DNA of 37,647 nt from the NCBI GenBank assembly GCA_944392175.1, contig CALXVT010000012.1, positions 1-37,647 on the forward strand, read 5' to 3'. Source of the DNA: an uncultured Clostridia bacterium (GTDB taxonomy: Bacteria; Bacillota; Clostridia; TANB77; CAG-508). The position numbers were made by a program, and so were the translations under genes. Of this stretch, positions 23,426 to 32,490 are shown piece after piece; position 1 is the stretch's first letter, and each line of letters starts with the position of its first letter. The notes below the pieces were generated by a model, which was not told the DNA's origin, made no database searches, and saw nothing but the letters and a program-made list of their open reading frames with translations.

Positions 23426-24355
23426 TTAAATTATTACATAATCATTATTAATTTTGTCCAATGCATATATTTTATCTAATTTTCCATGTTCAGTATTATT
23501 TAGAAAAATTATTCTTTCAAATATATGTTTGCTAATGGCATCTTTTATTGCTGGATTTAGTTTTAATTCGTTCAAGCTTCCTCCATGTGCTGTAAATATA
23601 CCTTTTATTCCAGAACAAACTGCGTAATTTATTGCTATTACATCTTCCAATTTTCCTATTTCATCTGCAACTATTATTTGTGGAGACATAGATCTTATTA
23701 ATAATTTCATTCCAATATCTTTACTAATATTGTCCATTACATCTGTTCTAATCCCCACATCATTTTGAGCAATTCCTTTATATACAGCTGCTATTTCTCC
23801 TCTTTCATCTACAAGGCCAATTGTTTTTCCTTTAAATTTAATTTGTTCTATTCCATCACTTAAAAGTCTTACTAAATCTCTTAATATAGTAGTTTTTCCT
23901 GCTCCTGGAGAAGAGGCAATTAAAGTATTATAAATTGTATTATTTTCTAGATTTATTACATATCGTAAAATTTCATTACTTGAACCTATAACTTGTCTCG
24001 CAATTCTAAAATTTAAGTTAGATATATAATTTATATTTGTAATTTTTCCATCTGATATTACTGCACTACCTGTAATTCCAATTCTATGCCCCCCTTTTAT
24101 AGTTATATATCCATTACATATTTGATTTTGATATGTATATATAGAGTTATCACATACATGTTGCAATGTTTCTAATATTTCATTGATTGATACTGTTATT
24201 TTTAATATATCCTCACCTTTTGTATGTTTTATTATGACTGGTTTTTCTGCTCTTAATCTTATTTCTTCTATAACTGTATTATTTAATTTTATGTATTCAG
24301 AAATTACATTTTCTATTCTCTTTGGAAAATATCTTAAAATATCATTATATACCAT
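23426..24355 (-). CDS. spoIIIAA: Stage III sporulation protein AA (ATPase), 309 aa
   Basis: The secretion-type ATPase of the SpoIIIA-SpoIIQ complex. The N-terminal region shows IEEIRLRAEKPVII, typical of this family. Walker A is SSPGAGKTTILRDL (about 147-160), the DERGEIAAVYKG block follows, and Walker B is IIVADEIGK (about 229-237). It is the first gene of the eight-gene operon, which in B. subtilis is transcribed by sigma-E in the mother cell. I could not place a convincing sigma-E promoter in the 100 bases upstream. The preceding hairpin (24399-24429) isolates it from yebC. Confidence 0.95.
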   Translation of the reverse strand: MVYNDILRYFPKRIENVISEYIKLNNTVIEEIRLRAEKPVIIKHTKGEDILKITVSINEILETLQHVCDNSIYTYQNQICNGYITIKGGHRIGITGSAVISDGKITNINYISNLNFRIARQVIGSSNEILRYVINLENNTIYNTLIASSPGAGKTTILRDLVRLLSDGIEQIKFKGKTIGLVDERGEIAAVYKGIAQNDVGIRTDVMDNISKDIGMKLLIRSMSPQIIVADEIGKLEDVIAINYAVCSGIKGIFTAHGGSLNELKLNPAIKDAISKHIFERIIFLNNTEHGKLDKIYALDKINNDYVII

Positions 24356-24398
24356 AATATTCCTTTCTAATCTTAATCGTTTTTTCTCTTAATACGAA

Positions 24399-24429
24399 AA
24401 AACGCATATACTAAATGTATATGCGTTTT
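24399..24429 (-). terminator. Terminator between yebC and the spoIIIA operon
   Basis: A perfect 13-bp stem, AAAACGCATATAC (24399-24411) with 24417-24429, and a five-base loop, with T's following on the minus strand. It lies 33 bases past the yebC stop. Confidence 0.85.
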
Positions 24430-24461
24430 AAATATATTTTATTACTATTAAATTTATTTTT

Positions 24462-25187
24462 TTATTGTTCCCAGTTATGGTATACATTCATAACATCATC
24501 TAAATCTTCTAGGTTATCTATTAATCTTTGCATTTTCTCTCCATCTGCTTCGCTTAAAGAAACATATGTAGTTGGAACCATTTGTACTTCTGCTTCTACG
24601 AACTCTAGTCCTGCTTCTTCTAATGCATCTCTTACACTTGAAAAATCAGCTGGAGCTGTTGTAATTTCATAACAGTTATCATCTGAAGAAAAATCTTCTG
24701 CACCAGCATCTAGTGCTAGCATCATTAAATCATCTTCTGCCATATCTGTTGATTCTTTATCTATAACAATAATTCCTTTTTTATTAAATAAATATGATAC
24801 ACAACCTGTTGTTCCTAAATTTCCACCTGCTTTATCAAATACATGTCTTACATCTGCTGCTGTTCTATTTCTATTATCTGTACTAGCTTCTACTATAACT
24901 GCAACACCATTTGTTCCATATCCTTCATATGTAATTTCTTCGTAATTAGAAGTATCTGTTGCTCCTGAAGCTTTTTTAATAGCATTATTTATTGTATCAT
25001 TAGGCATATTATTTGCCTTACATTTTGAAATTACATCTTTTAATTTGGAATTACCTGCCGGATCTGGTCCACCTTGTTTTACTGCAATTAATATTTCTCT
25101 TCCTAATTTTGTAAAGATTTTTCCTCTTGCTGCATCAGCTTTTCCTTTTTTGGCTTGTATATTATGCCATTTTGAATGTCCTGACAT
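24462..25187 (-). CDS. YebC/PmpR-family protein, 241 aa
   Basis: A member of the YebC/TACO1 family, proteins that help translation through difficult proline stretches or act as transcription regulators. The N-terminal [22 protein letters not shown] trimmed ([14 protein letters not shown]) and FTKLGREI are diagnostic, followed by the [14 protein letters not shown] and [18 protein letters not shown] blocks and the C-terminal [12 protein letters not shown]. Length is standard. The start has GAGGAGGAAT upstream and a TTTACA-18-TATAAT promoter. It is monocistronic, with a terminator before spoIIIAA. Confidence 0.95.
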   Translation of the reverse strand: MSGHSKWHNIQAKKGKADAARGKIFTKLGREILIAVKQGGPDPAGNSKLKDVISKCKANNMPNDTINNAIKKASGATDTSNYEEITYEGYGTNGVAVIVEASTDNRNRTAADVRHVFDKAGGNLGTTGCVSYLFNKKGIIVIDKESTDMAEDDLMMLALDAGAEDFSSDDNCYEITTAPADFSSVRDALEEAGLEFVEAEVQMVPTTYVSLSEADGEKMQRLIDNLEDLDDVMNVYHNWEQ

Positions 25188-25218
25188 CTTAATTCCTCCT
25201 CTTTCTTATTTTCTATAA

Positions 25219-25248
25219 ATTATATCTACACTATAAAACACATGTAAA
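25219..25248 (-). promoter_or_regulatory. Probable promoter of the yebC-family gene
   Basis: The -35 TTTACA (25243-25248) and -10 TATAAT (25219-25224) have an 18-base spacer. The start codon is about 30 bases downstream. Confidence 0.5.
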
Positions 25249-25425
25249 TTAATTTTCCGGTAATAATTGTAACATATTTTTTTTACTTTGTGTAGTGCTT
25301 TTTTTAAATAATAGTTATTATTCAGTCAAATTGGGTAAAATTAAAAGTTTTATATCCCTTATCTTAAATCAGTATCTCAGAATTATGTTATCATTTTAGC
25401 TATAGTGTTAATTCAATTATAAAAG

Positions 25426-25457
25426 AAAACATTCTGTATTTTACTACAGAATGTTTT
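25426..25457 (-). terminator. Terminator of the long ABC transporter gene
   Basis: A perfect 13-bp stem, AAAACATTCTGTA (25426-25438) with 25445-25457, a six-base loop, and a T-rich minus-strand tail. It is 10 bases after the stop at 25467. Confidence 0.85.
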
Positions 25458-25466
25458 GTAAATTTG

Positions 25467-28400
25467 TTATTCACTTCTTAATGCTAATACTGGATCTTCT
25501 TTAGCAGCTTTCTTAGATGGTAAAATTCCACCAATTAATGTTAAGATTATACTTAATACTACTAAAATAATTCCTGCTGTTACTGGTAATGCTGCTTTAA
25601 CATTTGCTCCATTTGATACCGCATAAATAATTTTATTTGTTGGAATTAGTAATAATATTGTGATTCCAACTCCAAGTAAACCTGCCAAAGCTCCAATAAT
25701 AAATGTTTCTGCATTAAATACTTGTGCAACATTATGTTTAGAAGCTCCAATTGCTCTTAATATACCTATTTCTTTCTTACGCTCTAATACACTAATATAA
25801 GTAATAACACCAATCATAATTGAAGATACAACTAATGATATTGCTACAAATGCAATTAAGACATAACTTATAGTATCAACTATAGTTGTTACAGAACTCA
25901 TCAATGTTCCTACCATATCAGTATAAGAAATCACTTTATCTTCATTGCCTTCATTTTCCATACGTGTATTATACTCATTTAATAAATTTGTAATTGAATT
26001 ATTACCTTCAAAATCTTTAGGATAAATATTAATTCCACTTGGTTCATCAAGATTTGCATAATTTAATTTTTTAAGATTACTTTCATACGTTACACTTTCT
26101 TTAGACATTAGCGAATTAAACAATTCTGATAATTCTTCTTCATCCATCTTCATATGAAAAGCACCTACAAAAGCATCCTCATCAAAACTAAATGCTTCTG
26201 TCATAGATTTACTTAATGCTCCAATACTTGCTTCCATTTCGTTTTGTAATCCCTTACTCATCGTGCTCATAACACTTTTCATATAATCTTCCATTATATC
26301 TGAGATTTGTGATTCTAAATTTTGAGATTTTATTATTTTACTCATATTTTTTGTAATAATATCTTTTACCTCACCTGATTTAAGATATTCTATAAGATAC
26401 TTGCTTAAATCGTCTACTGTAATTAAATCGTTATCTTCAACATATTTATTATAACCAGATAATATTTCTTGCATTATTTCTTGCATTTGAGCTTCAGTAA
26501 TAGTTAGATCTCCATTTTCTTTAATAATTTCTTCAATTTTTTGTGTTAATGAATCACTTACTTCTTTTGATTGTAAATATTCAGTTAATTGTTCACTTAT
26601 TTTACTAATATTTGCGTCAGGATTTTTTTGAACATAATCACTGTATCCATCTAAAATATCATTCATTAAGTTTCGTACATCACTACTTGACATAGAAAAA
26701 TCAATTTTACTTATAATGTCATTTAAATCAAGTGATGGTAATGAATTTTTATTTAAAACATTATTTAAATTTCCAAAATCAACTTTTATTTTCGATTCAT
26801 CTATCTTAAATGCTGATTGCATTGCATTAGTATCTATGTCAATTAAGGAATTCATATCAAAATCGCTATCTTCTTCTGTTGCTCCAAAAGCTTTACCTGT
26901 AAATACATTAGTTTTAGAATCTTTTAATTGTTCTTGTACTATTTTACTATTTTTTGCTTCTTCAATAACATGGTCTGTTAAATCTGCTGGATAACAAATA
27001 CCTTGAGAAAGCATTGTACTTGTTGCACCATCTTTAGGTTGAACAATTCCTACTATTTTTAAATCTTCTCCATTTTTCACTAAATTTTTCATATATTTAG
27101 TATTTTCAGTCTTATCACGCCAAATCTTATATTCCTTATCATATTCATAACAATCACTACTATTTATTAATTTAAAAGTTGTTCCTAAAATATCATCATA
27201 TGAGTATGAACCTAAATTATCTGGTGTATCTACATCTTCTCCATTTGAAAATTGAGTTACTAGATCATCTAATTCATCATAATCTCTTAAACCTAAAGTA
27301 TATAATAAAAAGTCACTAATATTTCCCCTCGAAGATAGTACTAATACGCATTCATTATAATTCGTTGGCCATTTTCCAGCTTTTATATCATATTGTGTTT
27401 CATATAAACTTTTATCTTTAGGCATTTGAAAAAATACATTTGTACTCATCATAGTAGACATTAAACTATTACTAGATGCTGTTGAACCTATTCCTAAACT
27501 TGAAAATGAAGTATCTGGATTAAGTTGTCTTAAATTATCTGTATCTGAACTATATATTATAGGTGTGACATCATATTTGTATTCAATATCTTTTGCATAT
27601 TCATCTATTGGACATTCATCACTTTCTAAATATTCTTTTAGTGATTTTAAATCATTTGAACCAATTGTTGAAAACATACTAGTTAATTGCTTGCTAACAT
27701 TTATATCTCCTTTATTTTCATCACCGTTATCAGTACTTGAACCAACTAATAATGATGTCATATCAAATCCAGTACTTTGTATCTGCAGAGGATATTCTGA
27801 TAAGGTGTCTTCTTCTACAGATTTAATATATGTATTTACACCATTTGAAAGTGATAAAATAAGTGCTATTCCAATAATTCCAATTGATCCTGCAAAAGAT
27901 GTTAAAATTGTTCTTCCCTTTTTTGTTTTTAAATTATTAAAACTAAGTCCTAAAGAAGTTAAAAATGACATTGAAGTTTTTCCTAAATTTTTATGAACTA
28001 GCTTCTTTTGTTTATTATCTTCTACTATATATGGATCTGTATCTGATAAAATTTTTCCATCTCTTAAATTAACTATTCTTGTTGCATATTTCATTGCTAG
28101 TTCTGGATTATGTGTTACCATTACAACTAAACGATCTTTTGCAACTTGTTTTAATAAATCCATAACTTGAACACTTGTATCGCTATCTAAAGCTCCTGTT
28201 GGTTCATCTGCAAGTACAATATCTGGATCATTTACTAAAGCTCTAGCAATAGCAACTCTTTGCATTTGACCTCCAGATAATTGATTAGGTTTTTTATGCA
28301 TTTGATTTGCAAGACCAACTTGTTCTAATGCTTTTATTGCTTTTTGCCTACGTTTACTTCTTGATACTCCAGAAATAGTTAAAGCTAATTCTACATTAGC

Positions 28401-28703
28401 TAAAATAGTTTGGTGTGGTATTAAATTATAACTTTGAAATACAAATCCTATTGTATGATTACGATATGAATCCCAGTCTCTATCTTTATATGCTTTTGTT
28501 GAAACTCCATTAATTATTAAATCTCCTGAATCATATCGATCTAATCCTCCAATTATATTTAATAATGTTGTCTTTCCAGAACCACTAGGTCCTAAAATTG
28601 CAACAAATTCATTATCTCTTAAATTTAAACTTACATCATCTAGTGCTTTTTGAACTAGATTTCCAGTTTTATATTGCTTATGAACATTTTTTATTTGCAA
28701 CAT
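25467..28703 (-). CDS. ABC transporter with fused ATPase and FtsX/MacB permease, 1078 aa
   Basis: The N-terminal ATPase (1-230) has Walker A GPSGSGKTT (about 38-46), signature LSGGQMQR, Walker B IVLADEPTGALDSD and H-loop THN. A helix at about 266-288 begins the permease. Next is an unusually long extracytoplasmic region (about 290-960) rich in helical, acidic, repeated-looking segments such as MQEIMQEILSGYNKYVED and MNDILDGYSDYVQ. The C-terminal FtsX domain has three helices (about 965-1065) with the ISVLERKKEIGILRAIGAS signature. Fused forms of this size occur in Firmicutes and resemble mechanotransmission or peptide-extruding (MacB-like) systems; the role is not readable. It has its own promoter and terminator. 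Confidence 0.88.
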   Translation of the reverse strand: MLQIKNVHKQYKTGNLVQKALDDVSLNLRDNEFVAILGPSGSGKTTLLNIIGGLDRYDSGDLIINGVSTKAYKDRDWDSYRNHTIGFVFQSYNLIPHQTILANVELALTISGVSRSKRRQKAIKALEQVGLANQMHKKPNQLSGGQMQRVAIARALVNDPDIVLADEPTGALDSDTSVQVMDLLKQVAKDRLVVMVTHNPELAMKYATRIVNLRDGKILSDTDPYIVEDNKQKKLVHKNLGKTSMSFLTSLGLSFNNLKTKKGRTILTSFAGSIGIIGIALILSLSNGVNTYIKSVEEDTLSEYPLQIQSTGFDMTSLLVGSSTDNGDENKGDINVSKQLTSMFSTIGSNDLKSLKEYLESDECPIDEYAKDIEYKYDVTPIIYSSDTDNLRQLNPDTSFSSLGIGSTASSNSLMSTMMSTNVFFQMPKDKSLYETQYDIKAGKWPTNYNECVLVLSSRGNISDFLLYTLGLRDYDELDDLVTQFSNGEDVDTPDNLGSYSYDDILGTTFKLINSSDCYEYDKEYKIWRDKTENTKYMKNLVKNGEDLKIVGIVQPKDGATSTMLSQGICYPADLTDHVIEEAKNSKIVQEQLKDSKTNVFTGKAFGATEEDSDFDMNSLIDIDTNAMQSAFKIDESKIKVDFGNLNNVLNKNSLPSLDLNDIISKIDFSMSSSDVRNLMNDILDGYSDYVQKNPDANISKISEQLTEYLQSKEVSDSLTQKIEEIIKENGDLTITEAQMQEIMQEILSGYNKYVEDNDLITVDDLSKYLIEYLKSGEVKDIITKNMSKIIKSQNLESQISDIMEDYMKSVMSTMSKGLQNEMEASIGALSKSMTEAFSFDEDAFVGAFHMKMDEEELSELFNSLMSKESVTYESNLKKLNYANLDEPSGINIYPKDFEGNNSITNLLNEYNTRMENEGNEDKVISYTDMVGTLMSSVTTIVDTISYVLIAFVAISLVVSSIMIGVITYISVLERKKEIGILRAIGASKHNVAQVFNAETFIIGALAGLLGVGITILLLIPTNKIIYAVSNGANVKAALPVTAGIILVVLSIILTLIGGILPSKKAAKEDPVLALRSE

Positions 28704-28750
28704 TTTTAATCTCCTGTCTAATTAAATATTAAACGTCCCCTGTGATATTT

Positions 28751-28779
28751 ATATTAGCATACTTAAAATTAATTATCAA
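28751..28779 (-). promoter_or_regulatory. Sigma-A promoter of the long ABC transporter gene
   Basis: The -35 TTGATA (28774-28779) and -10 TAATAT (28751-28756) have a 17-base spacer. The spacer lacks ACATAA, unlike the accessory-gene promoters. Confidence 0.65.
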
Positions 28780-28831
28780 TATTTAAATTTTTGTAAATTT
28801 AATTTGTATTGATTGCTAATTAAATATGAGA

Positions 28832-28863
28832 ATAACCGGAAACCTAATTTGGTTTCCGGTTAT
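28832..28863 (-). terminator. Hairpin overlapping the end of gene D
   Basis: A perfect 13-bp stem, 28832-28844 with 28851-28863, and a six-base loop. The upper arm encodes the last residues and the TAG stop of the 28844-29275 gene. The minus-strand tail is TTCTCATATTT, a weak T-run. Confidence 0.7.
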
Positions 28864-29275
28864 CTACAAAAATGTTGACGGATGGACTATCACCAATGTT
28901 GTGATAGAGCTTTGCCATTATCCCGGGCTTTTCATTGAGCATTTTTACCATTATTTCAATCTGGTCATCATCCCAGATTTTTTCGGTAATGCCTTCTCTG
29001 AGCTTGCACCCGACTTTTATCTTACCACGAAGATCTTCTTCCTCATAGGTACCATCGATGTACTTATTCTCATAGTCGGGATACTCTCTTAGAAAAATGA
29101 CACGAGCTGACTTGTCAGCTTCGCTCATTTCCAAGATCCAGTCAGTCAGCTTTTCCGCTTCCTCTTTTGCGATTTCACGGTGTCTCAAACAGATCTTCCG
29201 CCAAGAATCTGGAGCAATCTGTTCTTCTTCTGTCATTTCCGACAGAATTCTTTTCATTTCAATCGGTGCTATCAT
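28844..29275 (-). CDS. Hypothetical acidic protein, gene D, 143 aa, G+C-rich
   Basis: A soluble helical protein beginning MIAPIEMKRILSEMTEEEQ, with SWRKICLRHREIAKEEAEKL and a beta-looking end (SPSVNIFVDNRKPN). I recognise no family. An ATG 13 codons upstream (29314) is possible, but the AAGGAGAT ribosome binding site fits the ATG at 29275. Base composition is out of step with its surroundings: 30 of 60 bases are G or C at 29101-29160 versus 12 of 60 at 30541-30600, which suggests recent transfer. It carries an ACATAA-type promoter and a hairpin at its stop, like the other orphan units. Confidence 0.6.
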   Translation of the reverse strand: MIAPIEMKRILSEMTEEEQIAPDSWRKICLRHREIAKEEAEKLTDWILEMSEADKSARVIFLREYPDYENKYIDGTYEEEDLRGKIKVGCKLREGITEKIWDDDQIEIMVKMLNEKPGIMAKLYHNIGDSPSVNIFVDNRKPN

Positions 29276-29321
29276 AAAAAATCTCCTTTCCTTTGCACAT
29301 TTCAACAGTTTCAATACTTAT

Positions 29322-29350
29322 ATTATGCTAGATTATGTAACTTTTTTCAA
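29322..29350 (-). promoter_or_regulatory. Promoter of gene D (shared ACATAA type)
   Basis: The -35 TTGAAA (29345-29350) and -10 CATAAT (29322-29327) have a 17-base spacer AAAGTTACATAATCTAG, with ACATAA at spacer positions 7-12. Confidence 0.65.
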
Positions 29351-29384
29351 CTCGATTGATTTTGTGTTATAAAAATCCTAAATT

Positions 29385-30323
29385 CTAATCTTCTCGTATA
29401 TTCGTTATCTCTTTTTCATCTGGTATTTCTAAAGCTTTCTTTAGCCATTGCGGTATATTGCTAGTAGCTAGGCCAATTTCTTCTACTGGAATCTCATAAT
29501 CTCCTAAATCATCTATGTCCCCTATTTCACCAATCCATTCTTTTACTTCAATTGTAGGTAATGTATGAGCTATGCTTCTTGAATATTTTATTATTTGTAG
29601 CATCTCCGGTAGATATTCATCCTTAAAATAAATTGAACACATACGTTTATCGTTTTGAGGTTTGATGAATCTAGAATTTATTAAATTGATATCATCATTA
29701 TTATTTTCTTGTAAATTAAAGTTTACAGATAATAATTCAGCCAATGCTTGCATATCTCTTTCAGTTTGAATGCTTGTATCTCCATCAATTATTTCTTTTC
29801 CAGCTTTTGAACTAATATCTAATCTATTTATATTACTTAATCTTATTGCATTAGTCTCATATTCTGTATTAATTGATATTTCAAATGTTAAATCAGTATC
29901 TGAATTATCTTTTAACACTTTATCTATAGCTTCCAATTTTTTCTTAGTTTCACTTTTTGTCAAATTTTCCCTTTCAAGTGTATCTTTAATTATATCTTTA
30001 AAATGTTCTGTTTTTTCGCCTTTTTTGTTGTAAAAATATACAGCATATGTACTTCCTGATATCATGTTTCCATATAGTTCACGTGGTTCATAGTGATCTT
30101 CACTATTTAAACTTACTCTAAAATTTTCTTCATCTTCTATAAATGCAGTCATTAAGTCAAGTATTCTTGAACTATCTAAAAAACTAATGTATGCATCATC
30201 AACATAATCCGGTTCATCATGATGTGCTTCTACTCCATCACATGAAGCATATGGTTTAAATCCTTTTTCATCTAAATAATATATAATATCTTCAAAATCT
30301 TTATCTATACCACTTATTTTCAT
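29385..30323 (-). CDS. Hypothetical protein, 312 aa
   Basis: I do not recognise this acidic, soluble protein. It begins MKISGIDKDFEDIIYYLDEKGF, which with KPYASCDGVEAHH resembles small proteins that sense or handle folded substrates only in a loose way, so I assign no family. The C-terminal third has the notable blocks EVKEWIGEIGDIDDLGDYE and IPQWLKKALEIPDE. Its ATG is 4 bases inside the 3' end of the 157-residue upstream gene, and the two are clearly cotranscribed and coupled. Confidence 0.6.
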   Translation of the reverse strand: MKISGIDKDFEDIIYYLDEKGFKPYASCDGVEAHHDEPDYVDDAYISFLDSSRILDLMTAFIEDEENFRVSLNSEDHYEPRELYGNMISGSTYAVYFYNKKGEKTEHFKDIIKDTLERENLTKSETKKKLEAIDKVLKDNSDTDLTFEISINTEYETNAIRLSNINRLDISSKAGKEIIDGDTSIQTERDMQALAELLSVNFNLQENNNDDINLINSRFIKPQNDKRMCSIYFKDEYLPEMLQIIKYSRSIAHTLPTIEVKEWIGEIGDIDDLGDYEIPVEEIGLATSNIPQWLKKALEIPDEKEITNIRED

Positions 30324-30793
30324 TTGTTTTCTCCTTTAAGACTTATTAACTCTTTCTTAAATTCTTCCGTGGACAATTTACTTAGATCTTTGTCAAAAGC
30401 TAATGGTGAATAGGTTATTTCTTTTTCCATCCAACATTCTTTTACGTATTCATTTTCTTCTTTTTCAGATTTAAATTTTACTTCGACTCTATATAGCCCC
30501 TCATATTTATCTAAATATTCTTTAATAGAAACTCTTGAATCCTTTAAATACAAATAACTATTTCTAATTATTTTTGAATATGACTTCTTTTTCAATTCAC
30601 AAAATTCATTTTCTGATATTTCAACTTTTTCTATTACATTGTTATCCTTATCTAATATTTCTTTTTCATATTTATTATCCTTTTTTTGGATCCTTAGTTC
30701 ATTGTTTATATAATATCTTTCATATCTTATTGGTTTACTTAATTCCAAATTTTCTATTGAATCAATAATAAATCTTTTAGTAAATTCCCTCAT
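30320..30793 (-). CDS. Hypothetical protein, 157 aa
   Basis: An unrecognised, charged protein alternating basic and acidic stretches, resembling a CYTH-like or repeat beta fold only superficially (IRYERYYINNELRIQKKDN; VIEKVEISENEFCELKKKSY; RVEVKFKSEKEENEYVKE). Alternating beta strands with E and K, including the pair PIRYERYYI near the start, fit the small CYTH-type proteins that bind triphosphates; this is a guess. TAGGAGA lies nine bases before the ATG. It overlaps the next gene by four bases and lies 17 bases after the EamA transporter gene. Confidence 0.55.
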   Translation of the reverse strand: MREFTKRFIIDSIENLELSKPIRYERYYINNELRIQKKDNKYEKEILDKDNNVIEKVEISENEFCELKKKSYSKIIRNSYLYLKDSRVSIKEYLDKYEGLYRVEVKFKSEKEENEYVKECWMEKEITYSPLAFDKDLSKLSTEEFKKELISLKGENK

Positions 30794-30810
30794 AATAATA
30801 TTCTCCTATT

Positions 30811-31671
30811 TTACCCAATTATCGTAATTCCTAGCGCTCCAACAATAGCTAATATTACACCAACTAAGTTTATTTTATTTATTTTTTCTTTTAAGAAAAC
30901 AACTGAATATATTAAAACAAATGGAGTGTATATTGCAGTTAGCGGAGACGCTATTGATGCATATGTATAATTAAATGAAACTAATAAAGCTCCAGTTCCT
31001 AAAACATTTAACAAAGATCCTATAATCGAGTATTTATATTCTTTAACACCATCTTTAAGCTCTTTTATGATAATTCTTGGTTTTTGTTTAGAAATTATCA
31101 AATATATAATTGCAACTGGTATTTGTACAACTGCTATTGCAACTAAGAAATTAAAAGATGAAGTGTCATCTATAATTCCTTTTGTTAAAGTATCTGATAA
31201 TCCAATTGCTATTGCTGTAATAATCGGAATAATAATAGTTAAACTTTTCAAGTTTTTTATTTTAAAATCATTATCAAATGCTGTTAATACAGTACCTATT
31301 ATTGTAACTAGAATTAATATAATCTGTAACATAGATAGTATTTCATTATTTAATAATACTGAAAAAATTAATGTATATATTGGATATGTTGCTGTTAATA
31401 CACTTGCTACACTTAAATTTCCCTTTGATAAAGCATAAAAAACTAATGCTTCCGAAAAAATTGCAGAGATTATTGCATAAGGTAAACATTTCCATACTTC
31501 TTCTAATGTTGCACCAAATAAAAATCCAATTGGAATCCAAATAATTACACCAAATAACATATCAAATAGATAAGCTACAGATGGATTTAATTCTTTGTAA
31601 CTTTTCTTTAAAAATATTTGCATTGCTGCCATAAATATTGCAGATATTATTGCCAGAGCTATTCCTAACAT
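30811..31671 (-). CDS. EamA/DMT-family transporter, 286 aa
   Basis: A ten-helix drug/metabolite transporter built from two repeated five-helix EamA halves (about 1-130 and 140-286), each with the characteristic small Gly/Ala-rich helices. The second half ends in ASPLTAIYTPFVLIYSVVFLKEKINKINLVGVILAI trimmed to the signature PLTAIYTPFVLIYSVVFLKE, typical of the family. The substrate is unknown; small amines, amino acids and drugs are transported by relatives. It is cotranscribed with the membrane-anchored protein gene upstream (15-base gap). Confidence 0.88.
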   Translation of the reverse strand: MLGIALAIISAIFMAAMQIFLKKSYKELNPSVAYLFDMLFGVIIWIPIGFLFGATLEEVWKCLPYAIISAIFSEALVFYALSKGNLSVASVLTATYPIYTLIFSVLLNNEILSMLQIILILVTIIGTVLTAFDNDFKIKNLKSLTIIIPIITAIAIGLSDTLTKGIIDDTSSFNFLVAIAVVQIPVAIIYLIISKQKPRIIIKELKDGVKEYKYSIIGSLLNVLGTGALLVSFNYTYASIASPLTAIYTPFVLIYSVVFLKEKINKINLVGVILAIVGALGITIIG

Positions 31672-31686
31672 AAAATTCCCTCACTT

Positions 31687-32460
31687 TTAATTAATTACAT
31701 CTATTTCTTTTAATTCTAGAACATCAGAATTACCGTTTTCTTTATTGTATTCTACTTTTACTTTTTCTCCTTTTTGTAAATTGCCAATTATTTTTGTATC
31801 ATCTGAAATATATACTTTTTCTGCAAATGGGAAATTATATGAAATATCAGAATTTGTATCATCTTCCAGAGTATATTCTATATAAATATAATTATCATAA
31901 ATATCTCCTATAGTAATTGTAGAATGTATAGCCCTTTTGTCTTCTATGGCTTCTTGTTTCATTTTTTCATAATCATTTGATTTTAATACAATTATTGAAT
32001 TATCTTTAGTATCAAAAGTATTATAAGATTCTTCATATTTTCTTGTCAAATCACCACTACAAATAAGCATATCTCCTTCTTCTATGTAACTTGTATCATA
32101 TCTTTCTAATGTAAAATAATCTATACATTCTTGCTTATTATTATTTATTGTAGCATCTGTATATTCATCAATTTCATAACCATATTCACCAAAGTTTTGT
32201 CTACCCTCTAAAATAATGTATTTATCACTTTTTACAGATACTAAGCCTTGAATTACAATATTTTCTTCTACTCCAGTTGTTTCATTTGCTTTTGAAGGAT
32301 CATAAATAACATTACCCTCTGAACTATATATAACTGTTCCATTATTTGATATATTTTCTTTTTCCTCTATATCTTTACTATTATATAAATAAACTAAAAC
32401 AACTACTATTAAAATAATAACTATTATTACTAAAGCAAATATTCTTTTTTTCATAAACAC
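31687..32460 (-). CDS. Membrane-anchored extracytoplasmic protein, 257 aa
   Basis: An N-terminal helix (about 8-26) with positive residues before it anchors or exports the protein; there is no lipobox Cys. The extracytoplasmic part is acidic and beta-rich, and two related stretches occur (IVIQGLVSVKSDKYIILEG and STITIGDIYDNYIYIEYTLE), which suggest two similar small beta domains with SDDTKIIGNLQKGEKVKVEYN at the end. I know no family. The start is GTG at 32460, or ATG at 32454; AGGTAG is seven bases before the GTG. It lies between a GNAT gene and the EamA transporter. Confidence 0.6.
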   Translation of the reverse strand: MFMKKRIFALVIIVIILIVVVLVYLYNSKDIEEKENISNNGTVIYSSEGNVIYDPSKANETTGVEENIVIQGLVSVKSDKYIILEGRQNFGEYGYEIDEYTDATINNNKQECIDYFTLERYDTSYIEEGDMLICSGDLTRKYEESYNTFDTKDNSIIVLKSNDYEKMKQEAIEDKRAIHSTITIGDIYDNYIYIEYTLEDDTNSDISYNFPFAEKVYISDDTKIIGNLQKGEKVKVEYNKENGNSDVLELKEIDVIN

Positions 32461-32490
32461 TCATCTACCTTTTATTTTATATTTACACTT

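Noticed and set aside
24340..24460. Sigma-E promoter of the spoIIIA operon
   Set aside because: CATATAC and ATATATT look like the -10 and -35 elements, but the spacing is too short and they lie inside the terminator hairpin.
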